From Hyphodiscus hymeniophilus (Eukaryota > Ascomycota > Leotiomycetes > Helotiales > Hyphodiscaceae): DNA of 64,000 nt. The notes under the pieces were generated by a model that made no database searches, had not been told where the DNA came from, and saw only the letters and a program-made list of their open reading frames with translations. The stretch covers positions 1,674,001-1,738,000 of the forward strand of contig VNKQ01000010.1 of assembly GCA_016508695.1 (NCBI GenBank). Reading direction: 5' to 3'. Position numbers and translations under genes: made by a program. Positions 12,178-23,202 of the stretch are shown here, piece by piece; position 1 is the first letter of the stretch; the number at the start of each line of letters is the position of its first letter.

Positions 12178-12942
12178 TCAGTAATCGCACTGGAAAGTGC
12201 AGCTAGTGTTTGTCGCATACCTATGCAATCAATCTCATTAGCATTGTTTCATTCTTCCTTGCGGCTCTTTTGCAGATACATACGCAAATTCCGAGTTTCC
12301 AACTGGGATGTTGGAGCACTGCGTTCCACTCCAGTTATTCCACTCCTCCGTTCCCCAAACGAAACTCAGCTTTCCGGGATCATTGGGATTGACGGGAGTG
12401 GCGACATCAGTTATAATCAGCTGATGTGAGCCTGCAAGTCGGAATCTCGAAGTTAGCTTTGCCCAACGAGGTAGGAGGAAGAGTTTCTCAAGTTATTTCC
12501 AGGATACATGCTCTGGGGAGATAGCTGAATAATGAAAGCTTGCTGGACATCTGAGAAGGGGAATTAGGTTCCAAGAATATGATTTACCCATTGTGGTTAC
12601 TGGCAATGTCTGAGGAGGAGACAATTTGGTGGACTCGACCGTAAGAATATAGTCAAAGTTATAGAACGCAGCGGAGGTGTCAGAGCTGTTGTAGATGTAG
12701 ACATCGAAGGAGTTCTCAACATCCGGTGCCCACTAGTGAGAAGGTGTTAGCTCACAACTCTGGCTGAGGAAGCAGGTGAATTGATGGGTGAGAGGATTTC
12801 TTACACGTTGGATGAAAACTCCGCAGTCATGGAGACCAGAACGTGCTTGGATGGAAGTAGAACCAAAAGCGGGAACTGGGTTTGACAGAGTAGATGTGAG
12901 ATATGTCATGAAGACTGCAAGGAGGATTAGGAGCTTCATCAT
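12178..12942 (-). CDS. Small secreted protein with four cysteines, function unknown
   Basis: Four exons (12805-12942, 12588-12732, 12284-12431 and 12178-12220; introns 72, 156 and 63 nt) join in phase to 157 residues. The N-terminus (MMKLLILLAVFMTYLTSTLS) is a classic signal peptide. The mature ~137 residues carry four cysteines (HDCG, TQCS, TSCT, FQCD), enough for two disulfides, several Asn-glycosylation sequons and Trp/Tyr-rich strands, suggesting a small beta-rich extracellular fold. No transmembrane helix or GPI signal is present. Small secreted cysteine proteins of this size are typical candidate effectors or wall-associated proteins in plant-associated ascomycetes, but I do not recognise a named family. 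A second in-frame ATG follows immediately; the first was used. Confidence 0.75.
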
Positions 12943-14315
12943 AATGATTGACCTGTCGAGGTAGAACGAATGTCTTTGCTTGAGAGGATGTGTGATGGTG
13001 AACTGAAGTTATTGCTGAAATTAGAGTTGAGTAGTCAGTTTGTAATAGCTTGTTTGTTGTTTGCAGAACAAGACCTGAGGAAATATGGTTGAAGTAGTAG
13101 ATCGGGGGAGGAAAGAAAAGCAAGAAGAAAGCATGGTGGGCCACGGCCCACGAGGCTCTGAATCACTCACTCAATTTTGATTCAGTGAATCAGTGATCTG
13201 TTACTAGCTTTTCTCTAAATCTCACTTTTTCCTGTCGTTTCTATCTCAATATCAGTAGCTCAGCCGACACAAACAGGCGAATGAGGGACCAAGTTAGTAT
13301 TATCAGTTATTCGTCACAGCAACCCCTCTATGTACCCCCTCAATGCCTTCCCAATCCACCTCTCAACCGTGGTATCTAGCCGCCGCATTGTATAACTATT
13401 CAGTCAGCTGAAGAGGGGTCCATTATGACCATCAGCATTCACCTCCAGTCGGGAACGATACAAACCTCACCGCTTGCCTATCGTCGAGAAATCAGGGGAA
13501 GCCCCTGAGGCTACAACAGCCGAGAACCAATGGTTCGCTTGTGCGTGTGATGTGATTGATGTGATGTGACGAGCAGAGTGTGAATGAGGGGCACGGGATA
13601 CAGTGAGAGTCGACTGAACAATGGAAGGAATGAAGACTGAAGTACTTGTTCTTAAGCGGGAGAGAGGTTGCATATATACTATCTTCACAGAGGTGTCGGG
13701 TCCCTACTTGTCGAGATGGGATCCCATAGAATGTCGGACCCAAGCCAATCAAAAGGACCCCGCCGCAACATATAAACCTTACAGAGGTACGGGAATATCG
13801 AATGCAGAGTGAAAAAATGTGTCACCAGCATGGAGTAAAGGATCAATTTTCCATCCTTAGGATTCAGTCGATGGCTTATGTTCAGTATGGACTATGTACT
13901 TTGCAGGATGGGGCTTAGGGGGCCAAATCCTGCCCCTTTCGGCAGTAAGAGGGATCCCACTCTTCCTACCGAATTACCTCTCTTGATTGGCGTGGAGGGG
14001 TTCTCACGGTTCTAAAGTCATCCTTCCTTTTCCCCATCTTGTCTTAAATGCGCTCCTTCGACATCATATCGAGTAGGTTTAACTTCGGTCATGCCGCACG
14101 AGCTCTACCGTACTAGCCATCTAGACCTTTGCTTTTCTTTCGGCCGCGAAGGCTATGGGCTTAATTTAATATGTTACTCTCTATTTAATCGGAGGACAGC
14201 AAATCAGCGTCTTGCTTTATGTCCATCCTTCAGAAGACAAACGGAGAACATCGCTAGAAATCACTGCATTGCGCAATACCAATCGAGATTCAAGTTAGAA
14301 CCAAATGTGCTCTAT
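12943..14315. other. Long intergenic region upstream of the secreted-protein gene
   Basis: 1373 nt. The right end is the 3' flank of LSG1 and the left end is the promoter of the secreted protein. Short open frames here overlap on several strands and show no family resemblance. Apart from the palindromic site at 13179-13191 I see nothing to annotate. Confidence 0.4.
13179..13191. promoter_or_regulatory. Perfect 6+1+6 palindrome in promoter of the secreted-protein gene
   Basis: GATTCA-G-TGAATC about 240 nt upstream of the start codon, within a cluster of GAATCA/TGATTCA/TGAATCA words (13159-13197). The words resemble bZIP (AP-1-like) half sites. Function is inferred only. Confidence 0.3.
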
Positions 14316-16427
14316 TTAGTCGGCAAAATAATCCGCACGCCTCTTCCCATTCCCTTTGGTTCCATTCTTGAAGTGCTTCTTACTCGTCAGCAGCTTCACA
14401 TCGTTAGGATCAACATCTTTCTCCAGTGCCAACATAGTCTTCTGTTTCCGGCCCGAAAGCTGCTTGCCGCTCGCAGTGCCTTGTTGCGTGTATTTGTGAC
14501 TGAAGGGCATGCGAAGATGCGCAGAACTGCCTTGCCCTTGCGCGAAGAATGCACCGTCTAGCTTTTTCGACTTCGCGCCTTGTGGTAGTGGAGCGCTGAG
14601 ATCGGAATCTGCGACTGACATCTGATCATCCATCGCGGACTCCATGGCTGCTAATGCCTGTCGTCGCTTCTCGGGTAGGTGACCCTCATCGTAGAGCTCT
14701 CGGTTGAACTCGAATGGATCAATATCCAATGGCGGGGGCTGGCAGAACAGGAGCTTGCCCTTGACGTAATCCTTCAATATGTAGCGAGCTGCTCTGGACT
14801 CATCTGGCTGACCTTGGCCTGTCCTTGTGAATCCTCTTGCCCTGGCATATGCAGACAGCATTTCTTCAGCAGATGGGACGCCAGTTCCACCTTCCTCAAG
14901 AGGCCGGACATGGATCTTCATGCCATACAACGCTTCTAAGAATGGCTGAGGTATTCTCTTGGCAACAAGACCGGCTGGTCCAGTGAACTCTCGAAGTTGA
15001 TCGATGGGCAGAATACCACAGCAAACAAGCTCTGCCTTCGTGGTCGCAAAATTTGGAAACACAAGACCTGGGCAATCGCACAAGAGGACTTTATCACTGA
15101 GATGGATTGTTTGGAAGTGCTTCGTCTTTCCTGGTGTTGAGGAGACGGACACTTTCTTTGCACCAATCAGAGCGTTGATTGTGGATGACTTTCCGACGTT
15201 GGGGTATCCGACCAGGCCAATCTGTGTCTTTCTTGGATTATCTGACTCGGAGTCTGGCCTCATTAGCACGACGAGAGAATAAGATGATAGATAACTCACC
15301 TTGATTGTCAGGGGCATGCTCCAAGAACAGAGCTTCTAGTTCATCGACAGTCAAAATTCTCGTAGACTCGTCTTCCTCGTCTTCATCTTCCTCCTCGCTC
15401 GAGTCCTCGTCATCATCCTCAAGGTCAAGCGTCGCAGTCTTAGCTGCTAACTTGGAACTTGATCCAGCTTTGCCAGGGTTTACTTGGACATCCTCTTCGT
15501 CCTCGTCTTCGTCATCGTCCTCTTCCTCGTCAAACTCTCGGAGTTCGTTCATCTCCTTAGCCAAACTTGCGGAGAAGAACTTGTATGAAATTCCAGCCGC
15601 TTCGAAGTAATCTGCCCAGGCTTGTCGTTGATCCAGAGTCAACATATCTGCTTTGTTCACCAGTAATAGATTCTCTTTCCTTGAATCAACATGCTTGACA
15701 TATCTTTCCAAGTCCTCGGATCGGAATAATAAGGGATTTCGTGCATCGACGATTTGTACTACCAGGTCGGATCTCTCAATAACTCTCCATAATTGTCTCC
15801 AAACTTCCAGATTTCGTTCGAAGGGCGTCATAAGCAAATCGTTATTCTCCTGTAACTCTGCCAGTCCTCTACGCCACTCCAACAAACTATCACGCTCCAT
15901 GCGATCCAGTTGTTCTGGTGTAGTCGTCGAATCCCACTGTGGCCTTCTCGGCACCGTGAGTCTGTTCTTGTGTGCCTTTTGTTTTCCAACTGCCGCTCTC
16001 TCCTCTGCCGCGGACAGGAGGTATGGGTTCTTCTGATCTGTGTGGATGATCTTGACGTTGTTCATCTTCTCAGCCGTGAAATCGGTACCCGCCAGTTCTG
16101 CCGTTGATAGGAACTCATCCAGCGCTGCTTGTTCCGTGACAGATCGCATCTTGACCCAACTGGCCTCCTTTCGCTCGTTCGTAACATACTGGTACTGGTC
16201 AGTCTCGGATTCAGCATTGATCTTGCCATCTTCCTACAGTTTCTCCGGTCGCATGATTGATTCTTTGAATTCCTGCACTTGTGACTTTTTTACGATCTGT
16301 TCCCTTTCCCTTACCAAAGCGATCGTTCATCAGACTAGCAATAGTCAGTGGAGTGTCGCAATAATTCATGGTCCTGGACGTACCTATTTCCGAGTCCGAC
16401 CGCATTCTTCGACTTTGCGAGAACCAT
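14316..16427 (-). CDS. LSG1: 60S ribosome-export GTPase Lsg1, one base too long
   Basis: Cytoplasmic circularly permuted GTPase that releases the export adaptor Nmd3 from pre-60S subunits. Exons: 16384-16427, 15300-16334 and 14316-15253 (introns 49 and 46 nt). The permuted order is visible: NKADM (G4) in the first half, then after an acidic insert GYPNVGKSS (G1) and DCPG (G3); the MRSVTEQAALDEFLSTAEL block is highly characteristic. The exons sum to 2017 nt, one too many. The conserved start MVLAKSKNAVGLGNSLMNDRFGKGKG...RINHATGE is in one frame and EDGKINAESETDQYQYVTN onward in another; removing one base of CC at 16233-16234 joins them to give 671 residues. A GTAAGG...GAAG intron at 16230-16314 (85 nt) would also restore the frame but deletes the conserved N-terminal segment. 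Divergent from LTV1. Confidence 0.95.
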
Positions 16428-16694
16428 TCTGGCGGATATGGCTTGATAATCGTTATTCTATTTCTCTACAGCGGCAGTATACAGAGGCAGTAGAGCCGAC
16501 TCCCTTTATATGGCGTAGTACTGAGGGTGTTTGAGATGAATGTGGGGTTGATTGTCGAGCATAAAAGAGAGGCGAAAATGAGCCTGTGACGAAATTTCAA
16601 ACCCTGGTGAACCCCGCCAAAACTCCCGACCCAAACTTTTTTTTTAATTCCAACCACCACGATTCATACATCAGAACCCTTCTGAATCGCCAAC
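16428..16694. promoter_or_regulatory. Bidirectional promoter of LSG1 (60S) and LTV1 (40S)
   Basis: 267 nt separate the start codons of two ribosome-assembly factors, one for each subunit. It includes a poly-T tract at 16638-16646 (TTTTTTTTT) near the LTV1 side. I could not identify a convincing RRPE or PAC element by eye. Joint regulation is inferred from geometry and shared function. Confidence 0.5.
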
Positions 16695-17936
16695 ATGCCT
16701 CGAAAGAAATGGATTGACAGGAAGACGGCCACTCATTTTACCGTCGTCCATCGTCCTCAAAATGATCCTCTCATCCACGATGCAGAGGCTACCTCTTACG
16801 TTCTGAACCCCACCGTCCTCCCAAATCTATCCAACAAAGTAAAGAAACTCGACGACTTGGCATCGGAGCTTGGTTCAGATGTGGGCAGTATCAGAGAGAA
16901 TGAAGGAGAGGCCGCGAACCACGGAATTTACTATGACGATACCGAATACGATTACATGCAACACATGCGCGATCTGGGCTCTGGAGCGGGTGAATCACAT
17001 TTCGTGGAGGCTCCTGCGCAGAAGAACAAAGGCAAGGGAAAAGAGAAGCAAAGTCTGGAAGATGCGTTGAGGGAATCAAGTTTAGAGGATAGGACTGGGC
17101 CGCTATTAGACGAGGAGATATTACCGTCGAAGAATCTGAGGAAGGTCACATATCAGGCGCAGCAGGATATCCCAGATGCTCTGGCAGGCTTTCAACCTGA
17201 CATGGACCCGAGATTAAGAGAGGTCCTGGAAGCCTTGGAAGATGAGGCATATGTTGACGAGGATGATGAGATCTTTGGACAATTAGCAAAAGATGGAGAA
17301 GAGTTGAACGATGATGAGTTCGAGCAAGGTGCGTGGGATGAAGAAGACGAAGGTTGGGAGTCGGATGATACTGCAAAACCTGCAAAGGAGTACAAAGAGG
17401 TCATCCCTGAATTGGTACAAACTGAAATCGACAATGATGAACGCGAGGATCATGGTGATGGCGACTGGTTGGCAGATTTCAGCAAATTCAAGAAGGATCA
17501 GAAGCCCAAGGCGGTGCAATTCGGACCTTCCGATGTGCAGTCTTCTCTCATGACCACTACAACAAATGGCGGGAGAAGAAAGAAGCGCAAAGGCGCATTG
17601 ACGAACCCATCTGCGTACTCCATGACCTCCTCATCAATGTTCAGAACCGAAGGTTTGACCACTCTTGATGCCAGGTTTGAGAAGATCGAAGAGCAGTACG
17701 GATTGGCTGAGGATATGGACGATGTGGCATCAGTCTCTGCTGCATCTTCTACTGCGTCAAGTGTGCAAGGCCCTGTTCGAGGTGATTTCGATAACATTAT
17801 GGATGATTTCTTGGGCAACTACTCGATGAGTGGTAAGAGGAATGTTAAGAAGGGTAAATATCAAAGTGGCATGGAACAATTGGATGAAGTTAGGAGAGGT
17901 CTTGGTCCAGCAAGGATCAAGTCACAAAAGGCTTGA
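16695..17936 (+). CDS. LTV1: 40S ribosome biogenesis factor Ltv1
   Basis: Single exon, 413 residues. Ltv1 binds the head of pre-40S particles near uS3 and uS10, and its phosphorylation and release allow the beak to mature. The start MPRKKWIDRKTATHFTVVHR with the following SYVLNP and acidic/low-complexity blocks is the family pattern. Mid-protein MDPRLREVLEALEDEAYVD and GAWDEEDEGWESDD match the Ltv1 acidic region. The C-terminal SMFRTEGLTTLDARFEKIEEQYG is the conserved helix, followed by a DNIMDDFLGNYSMSG motif. Length is usual for filamentous fungi. The gene shares a short promoter with LSG1. Confidence 0.93.
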   Translation: MPRKKWIDRKTATHFTVVHRPQNDPLIHDAEATSYVLNPTVLPNLSNKVKKLDDLASELGSDVGSIRENEGEAANHGIYYDDTEYDYMQHMRDLGSGAGESHFVEAPAQKNKGKGKEKQSLEDALRESSLEDRTGPLLDEEILPSKNLRKVTYQAQQDIPDALAGFQPDMDPRLREVLEALEDEAYVDEDDEIFGQLAKDGEELNDDEFEQGAWDEEDEGWESDDTAKPAKEYKEVIPELVQTEIDNDEREDHGDGDWLADFSKFKKDQKPKAVQFGPSDVQSSLMTTTTNGGRRKKRKGALTNPSAYSMTSSSMFRTEGLTTLDARFEKIEEQYGLAEDMDDVASVSAASSTASSVQGPVRGDFDNIMDDFLGNYSMSGKRNVKKGKYQSGMEQLDEVRRGLGPARIKSQKA

Positions 17937-18648
17937 CAGTCTTCGAGCGGGCGTTTTGGGGGAAATTGGGAGGGACTGGCGTTTACGCATTCAGAAAAGA
18001 TACCTCCGTCTCTGTTGGAGATGCTTGAGTCATTTATGCGCCAGGGAACACCGAATTGTAGTAGCACTATTATCTACAGCACGACTTGTCAAGATTACTG
18101 CATCACATCAGTTCATTCTCTTTGTCATCAAAGGCAGTCAATATACTCAACGTCCTCAAGGCCAGCTAAAAGCTTAAGAGGGGCTTTTTAAGCATTCCAA
18201 ATCGCTGAGAGCTAAACAATTAGGAGTATGAGAAACCATCGGATACATTACTGATTTCCTTCTCAATGCTTTGTTTCTTGCAAATTCCGCAACGAAAGTA
18301 GGTTTGGAGGAGTTGACCTAGCTCGATATATCGCTCGCCGGCATCACAATTTCGCCACCGCCATTCCCATAAATTCTAAAGTTGGAGTTTTCTTCACTCC
18401 TTTAAGACTGGTAAAAAATCACCTCGTGCTTCCCATGATCCATAAACATCTCAGCCTCGTCGCTCAGCCTCGTGAATTTTCATGACCCACCAGTGAGGTA
18501 CCGCTGACTAAGCTACGGTGCTGAAACTGAAGTCGACAATACAAAGCTCTACAATAGCATCATCACTACTCACCACACCCGACCCTTTCCCTTATAGTCT
18601 CCCTCAGCTCGTCTTCCTACCTCTTCCTCATGATTTACAACAAGAACG
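17937..18648. other. Intergenic: LTV1 3' flank and SAC3 promoter
   Basis: 712 nt between two plus-strand genes. No gene or clear motif seen. Confidence 0.4.
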
Positions 18649-21600
18649 ATGCTGCTCCGGGGCAGTAATACTCGCGGCACGCGTGGTCAATCACCAAATC
18701 GTTCACGAGGATCGTCAAGAGGTCGAGGTTCGACGAGTCGAGGAGCTTCCAACTCCTCCGGTAAGTCCAAACTCAAAGTTAATCTCACTGCTCCTACTAG
18801 CCCACGGGCGCTGCGGGAAGCTCAACATGGCTATCAGCGCAGCAATCATCGTGGCAGAAACCCCAAATCTGATTACAAGAACAATTACTCAAACTATGGT
18901 CGTTCAGGAACTTCGCCAACCGAGAACTCTCCCGGCAATTTCGAGGCCGAGAGACTGGAAAATGCTGCGAAGCGTGAACAAAGAGGCATCAACGGCGCGA
19001 CAGTGAAAGGGAGAGGAGCGAGAGGAAACCAACGAGGGTCGTCCAACAATAAACAAGTACGATTCGCAAATCCTTTGGGAGGAGACAACGACGAAAAAGC
19101 GCAAAGCAAGTCACCTTCTCCAGCGCCTTCGAACGCTTTCACGGCTGCGAGAATGTCATCTCCGTTCGGACCGCCAGCAAGGACGACTTCGAATCCCTTT
19201 GCGGCTTCAAGTTCAAGTGCGTCGAATAATCCATTCGCCGCACCGACCTCGTCCTCGAGTCCTTTTGGAGCCCCCTCGCAGCCTTCTAGTACCTCAAATG
19301 TCTTTGGCAAACCATCGGGACCACCTGCAGCAACAAATACACTGCAAATCGCACAGAATGTATTCGGCGCACCCTCGAACATATCTGGCGCAACCTCACA
19401 GGAAAATGGTATATTTAGCGGCGCGTTTCCGATACCCTCGTCGACTACACCCTCGACGAACCCATTTGGCGCTCCTCAAGGTCCTTCCATCTTCTCAGCA
19501 CCTGCCAAATCCCAAGCATTTGGTGTCAGCTCTGCTGGGCATCAATCCAGCACTACAGCAACCCCAAGTCCTGCTTTCAATCCATTTGGGGCGCCTGCAG
19601 GCCTTGAAGCTCCATCTCTCTCTACGGTTTCTTCACCTAGATTTACTTTTGGCACATCTGGTTCGAAGCCAGCAGTCTCGAAGCCTTCGAGTTCAGCGGA
19701 TGCTAGCCAGTTTGGTTCGTCTTCTCAATCTGGGCCACATTCAAAAGCTCCCCCCAAACCACCTCCACAAACGAATAAACCTACAACCTTCGGCGCAAAA
19801 TCCAACAACAATGGATTCGGCTCCAAATCGACTCCTGCAACCAGGGCAAAAACTACGCGCCCCAGTGCCCCTCCCGCAGCAAGCAACACACTCGCGCAGA
19901 CGATGGATCAGCTTCTCCGAAAACAGCACCTACTTCCACCACCATTGCCCACGCCAATGCCGGGTGATCCAAAACAAAAGACTGTCGTGCATGCATTCTG
20001 GCAGACATACAAGGGATACCGAGCAAAAGTTCGAGAATCACTCATCCGTGCAGCTTTGCTCGATGATCCTGACAAGCCCAAAAAGCTCAGCGAAGCCATC
20101 GACTTCAAGGGAACTTGCGAGGATATGTGCCCGGACTTTGAAAGAATAACCAGGATCGTGGAACGCGATGTCCAAGGTCCGGAAAAGGAATTGGGATCTG
20201 ACGGAACTATGTGGCCTGCTCCTGAGAAGATGATCAAAGCATTAGCGAGGTCGGCTGCTGGACAAGATGCACCACTGCCGATGGATGTGAGATCGCCAGC
20301 AGCTTTGAGACGGACCTTCGACTATCTATTACACACAGTCTTAGGTGAAGATGGTGACCTTTCAGCGGTTCATGGATTTCTCTGGGATCGAACCCGGGCA
20401 ATACGACGAGACTTTGTTTTCCAATCATCAATGAATCAAGCAGAGCTTTCTGATCAAATTTATTGCCTGGAACGTATCACGCGATTCCACGTCATCGCTC
20501 TGCACCAAATGTCGCGAGAAGAAGTTGTGGCCGAGGACTTTTCTGAACAGCAAGAAATCGAACAACTCGGAAAAGCGCTGCTCTCCCTCATTCACACCTA
20601 TGAGGATTGCCAGGCGCAAGGGATTGACTGCGAGAACGAAGCAGAGTTCAGGGCGTATTATGTCTTATTCAACAGCCACAATACCGGGATTTTGGAGACC
20701 GTACAGGATTGGGGCTGGAAATTCTGGGGAGAGTCGGAGCAAATCAAGATTGCTGTCAGTCTCGTTGAGACTTTGCAAAATATATGGGACACCCGAGGTC
20801 CCCTGAGGCCTCATTCAGCCACGGACATTGCCCAAAATGGGGTTTCAAGGTTCTTCTCTATTGTCGGGGACAGCAAGGTGTCATATACCATGGCTTGCTT
20901 CGCGGAAATTCATTTCAATGCCGTTCGGAAATCTGCATTCAAGACAATTCTCGCCGCTTATCGAAAGCAAAGAGATCAAAGCAAGGATTGGACCCTTACA
21001 AAGCTGAACGAGTATCTAAGATTTGACGACGAGGAAGATATAATTGAGTTTGGTGAAGCATATGGCTTGCAATTCCAAGAGAATGATGGGGAGACTTATC
21101 TTTCCATTGAATCGGACGAGCCATCAGATCCCTTCCCTCCTCTCAAACAGCGCCACTCTTACTCTTTGGTCGAAGTAAAACGCGGCGATCGGTCTCTACC
21201 TACTGCCATAGATGCAACAGTGTATGATGAGGGGCAGCAAGTGTCGGAGGAGGTCAGTGACGAAGACTCCTTGTTTGTGAAAGATACGAGTGCAAAAGAT
21301 AAAGCCAACAGTATGCCGACTACGACAATCCAGGAAGCTTCTGGAGAGAATTCCCTAGAAGATGGGACTTCCCAGGAACATTCGACGATACAGACGCCAA
21401 CATCCACGCCAACATACATCTTCAGTCAACCCAGTAGTCAGCCAACGTTTGGACAGAACTTCTTTACACCAAAACCTGCCGAACCTTCGTCCGCAATGCA
21501 GACGCAGACTCCCCAAGGCTCATCTCCGAGTATCTCCAGCTCATCGACTCAGGCAACACCGTCGATATTCGCACCTATCCAGCAACCTCAGGTCGCACCT

Positions 21601-23202
21601 ACACCTCCATTTTCTTTCCTGAATCAGCCCGTCACAGCTCCGGCGACGGGAAACACTCAAACACCTCCGCCTTTACAAGCACACATATTTGGGGCTGGGC
21701 CGCCTCCAGGAACTCCGAAGCCGCTTTTTCAATCTGCCGTTGGTGCGACTGCTCCTGTAGAGACTCCGAAACCCTTCTTCTCTCTGGGACAGCAGTCATC
21801 AGCTGCGAGTACAACCATGCAGAGTCCGAACCCTCAACTGTCCCTTGGCGGGTATTCGGTCACTCCGCCAATACCATCCTCCCTAGGCGAGCCAAAACTC
21901 CCTGCATCCACTCCAAACTCGACCCAGCAGTTACCCTTGCCCTCACAGGAATTTGGAAAAGGCTCCATATACAATCCAGTGTCACAGTCTACTTTCAACA
22001 GTACACCAACTCCACAGTCCAAGCCGTCGCCTGTTCCGTCATTCTCAAACCCAAGCGCTGGAAGGCCAGACCCCTCCGCCGCAGCAAAACTTGCTGCTGA
22101 GAAGCGAATTGCCCAATTTGATAACCTTGCAAGATGGGTCTTTGTGGGCAATGGAGGGGTCCTTGATCAATTCATAGAACATGAAGTCGAAGGCATCCTC
22201 CATGATGCAGTTGCTATCTACCTGAAGGAGGAATTGGATCGGAAAACCAAGGAGGAGGCCACTCAAGCCCGAGAAGTGGCAGACAAGTTCAGATATCGCT
22301 CATTGGCTGTGAAGTATGGACAAAAATGGAGAACCGCAGCACATCGATTGTGGATGAGGAGAAAAGGGAGAGAGGCCCGAAAAGCCCGGCAGGAAATGGC
22401 AGAGAGTCTACGAGCATCGAAGGTTTTGCAATCAACCAATGTTGTTCAAGATTTTAGAGCTTCTGCGAATAGCAGTCGAAGAGGAAGCCTGGAGAGCTTA
22501 TTGGATGCAACAGGAGTGCTCGACGGCGTACATGATCCCAATAACGAGATTCGAGCAATCGTCCGGAGAGAAGAACCCAAGATTCCCAGCAAGCAAAGAA
22601 ACCCCAGTCGATCCACAAACAGTCCGGCTTCAAGTACAAATGGCCACAGAAGGGGGAAATCTGATAACCCGTTTCGACGTTCGCTCCTCTCAGACCCAAC
22701 ATATCTCCACGGTGGTTCAAGGATACATCTCATGTCGAAATACGATGCGAGGGACGAAACTCGTCAGCAAATTAGTGGAGTCCAGACCGATTACTTCAGG
22801 TTGAAAGCTAGAGGTATTAGTACTCTACCTGATGGAACGCCTCTTGCGAACTCTGTAGCGAAGGACACTCTTCATAAAAAACGCTCGTTCGACACAATCA
22901 ATAAGCCGACAACGCCGCAGAAATCATTAATGCCTCCGCCAGCAGCCAGAAGTGTTCCTGTGAAACCTGCCGCGCAGAACGAGCTGGTATGGAAAGGTGC
23001 CGACAGCAGTGAGGTTATCCAAGCCATGAAAGCAAGAGCAAGAGCACTGATTGGGGAGGAATCGCGGCATAACAAAAGATCTTTTGACGAAGATGAAGAG
23101 CTCTTCGCGCGGGCAAAAAGAGTCAGGGAACAGATGGATGAGGGCTCGGAATGGTATTCCAAGCAGATAGAAGAGGATACAATGAGCAGAAGCGTGTCTT
23201 AG
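18649..23202 (+). CDS. SAC3: Nuclear mRNA export factor Sac3 (TREX-2 scaffold)
   Basis: Single uninterrupted exon of 1517 residues. Sac3 is the scaffold of TREX-2 at the nuclear pore, linking transcription to mRNA export through Thp1, Sem1, Sus1 and Cdc31. Residues 1-70 are RG/SRG-rich. Residues ~170-410 are Ser/Pro-rich with nucleoporin-like FG words (NPFGAP, SPFGAPS, NVFGKP), suited to binding the Mex67 exporter or pores. The SAC3/GANP domain begins about residue 480 (DFKGTCEDMCPDFERITRIVERDVQGPEK) and runs to ~780, with the typical QAELSDQIYCLERITRFH helix. A second FG/Pro region (~910-1140) precedes a basic helical segment (LAAEKRIAQFDNLARWVFVGNGG) that likely holds the Cdc31/Sus1-binding helix. 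The start is the first ATG in the open frame and the one preceding the RG tract. Confidence 0.93.
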   Translation: MLLRGSNTRGTRGQSPNRSRGSSRGRGSTSRGASNSSGKSKLKVNLTAPTSPRALREAQHGYQRSNHRGRNPKSDYKNNYSNYGRSGTSPTENSPGNFEAERLENAAKREQRGINGATVKGRGARGNQRGSSNNKQVRFANPLGGDNDEKAQSKSPSPAPSNAFTAARMSSPFGPPARTTSNPFAASSSSASNNPFAAPTSSSSPFGAPSQPSSTSNVFGKPSGPPAATNTLQIAQNVFGAPSNISGATSQENGIFSGAFPIPSSTTPSTNPFGAPQGPSIFSAPAKSQAFGVSSAGHQSSTTATPSPAFNPFGAPAGLEAPSLSTVSSPRFTFGTSGSKPAVSKPSSSADASQFGSSSQSGPHSKAPPKPPPQTNKPTTFGAKSNNNGFGSKSTPATRAKTTRPSAPPAASNTLAQTMDQLLRKQHLLPPPLPTPMPGDPKQKTVVHAFWQTYKGYRAKVRESLIRAALLDDPDKPKKLSEAIDFKGTCEDMCPDFERITRIVERDVQGPEKELGSDGTMWPAPEKMIKALARSAAGQDAPLPMDVRSPAALRRTFDYLLHTVLGEDGDLSAVHGFLWDRTRAIRRDFVFQSSMNQAELSDQIYCLERITRFHVIALHQMSREEVVAEDFSEQQEIEQLGKALLSLIHTYEDCQAQGIDCENEAEFRAYYVLFNSHNTGILETVQDWGWKFWGESEQIKIAVSLVETLQNIWDTRGPLRPHSATDIAQNGVSRFFSIVGDSKVSYTMACFAEIHFNAVRKSAFKTILAAYRKQRDQSKDWTLTKLNEYLRFDDEEDIIEFGEAYGLQFQENDGETYLSIESDEPSDPFPPLKQRHSYSLVEVKRGDRSLPTAIDATVYDEGQQVSEEVSDEDSLFVKDTSAKDKANSMPTTTIQEASGENSLEDGTSQEHSTIQTPTSTPTYIFSQPSSQPTFGQNFFTPKPAEPSSAMQTQTPQGSSPSISSSSTQATPSIFAPIQQPQVAPTPPFSFLNQPVTAPATGNTQTPPPLQAHIFGAGPPPGTPKPLFQSAVGATAPVETPKPFFSLGQQSSAASTTMQSPNPQLSLGGYSVTPPIPSSLGEPKLPASTPNSTQQLPLPSQEFGKGSIYNPVSQSTFNSTPTPQSKPSPVPSFSNPSAGRPDPSAAAKLAAEKRIAQFDNLARWVFVGNGGVLDQFIEHEVEGILHDAVAIYLKEELDRKTKEEATQAREVADKFRYRSLAVKYGQKWRTAAHRLWMRRKGREARKARQEMAESLRASKVLQSTNVVQDFRASANSSRRGSLESLLDATGVLDGVHDPNNEIRAIVRREEPKIPSKQRNPSRSTNSPASSTNGHRRGKSDNPFRRSLLSDPTYLHGGSRIHLMSKYDARDETRQQISGVQTDYFRLKARGISTLPDGTPLANSVAKDTLHKKRSFDTINKPTTPQKSLMPPPAARSVPVKPAAQNELVWKGADSSEVIQAMKARARALIGEESRHNKRSFDEDEELFARAKRVREQMDEGSEWYSKQIEEDTMSRSVS

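Noticed and set aside
19199..20149. 316-codon plus-strand frame inside SAC3
   Set aside because: Wrong frame within the Ser/Pro/FG-rich region of SAC3; His/Leu/Arg-rich and without family resemblance.
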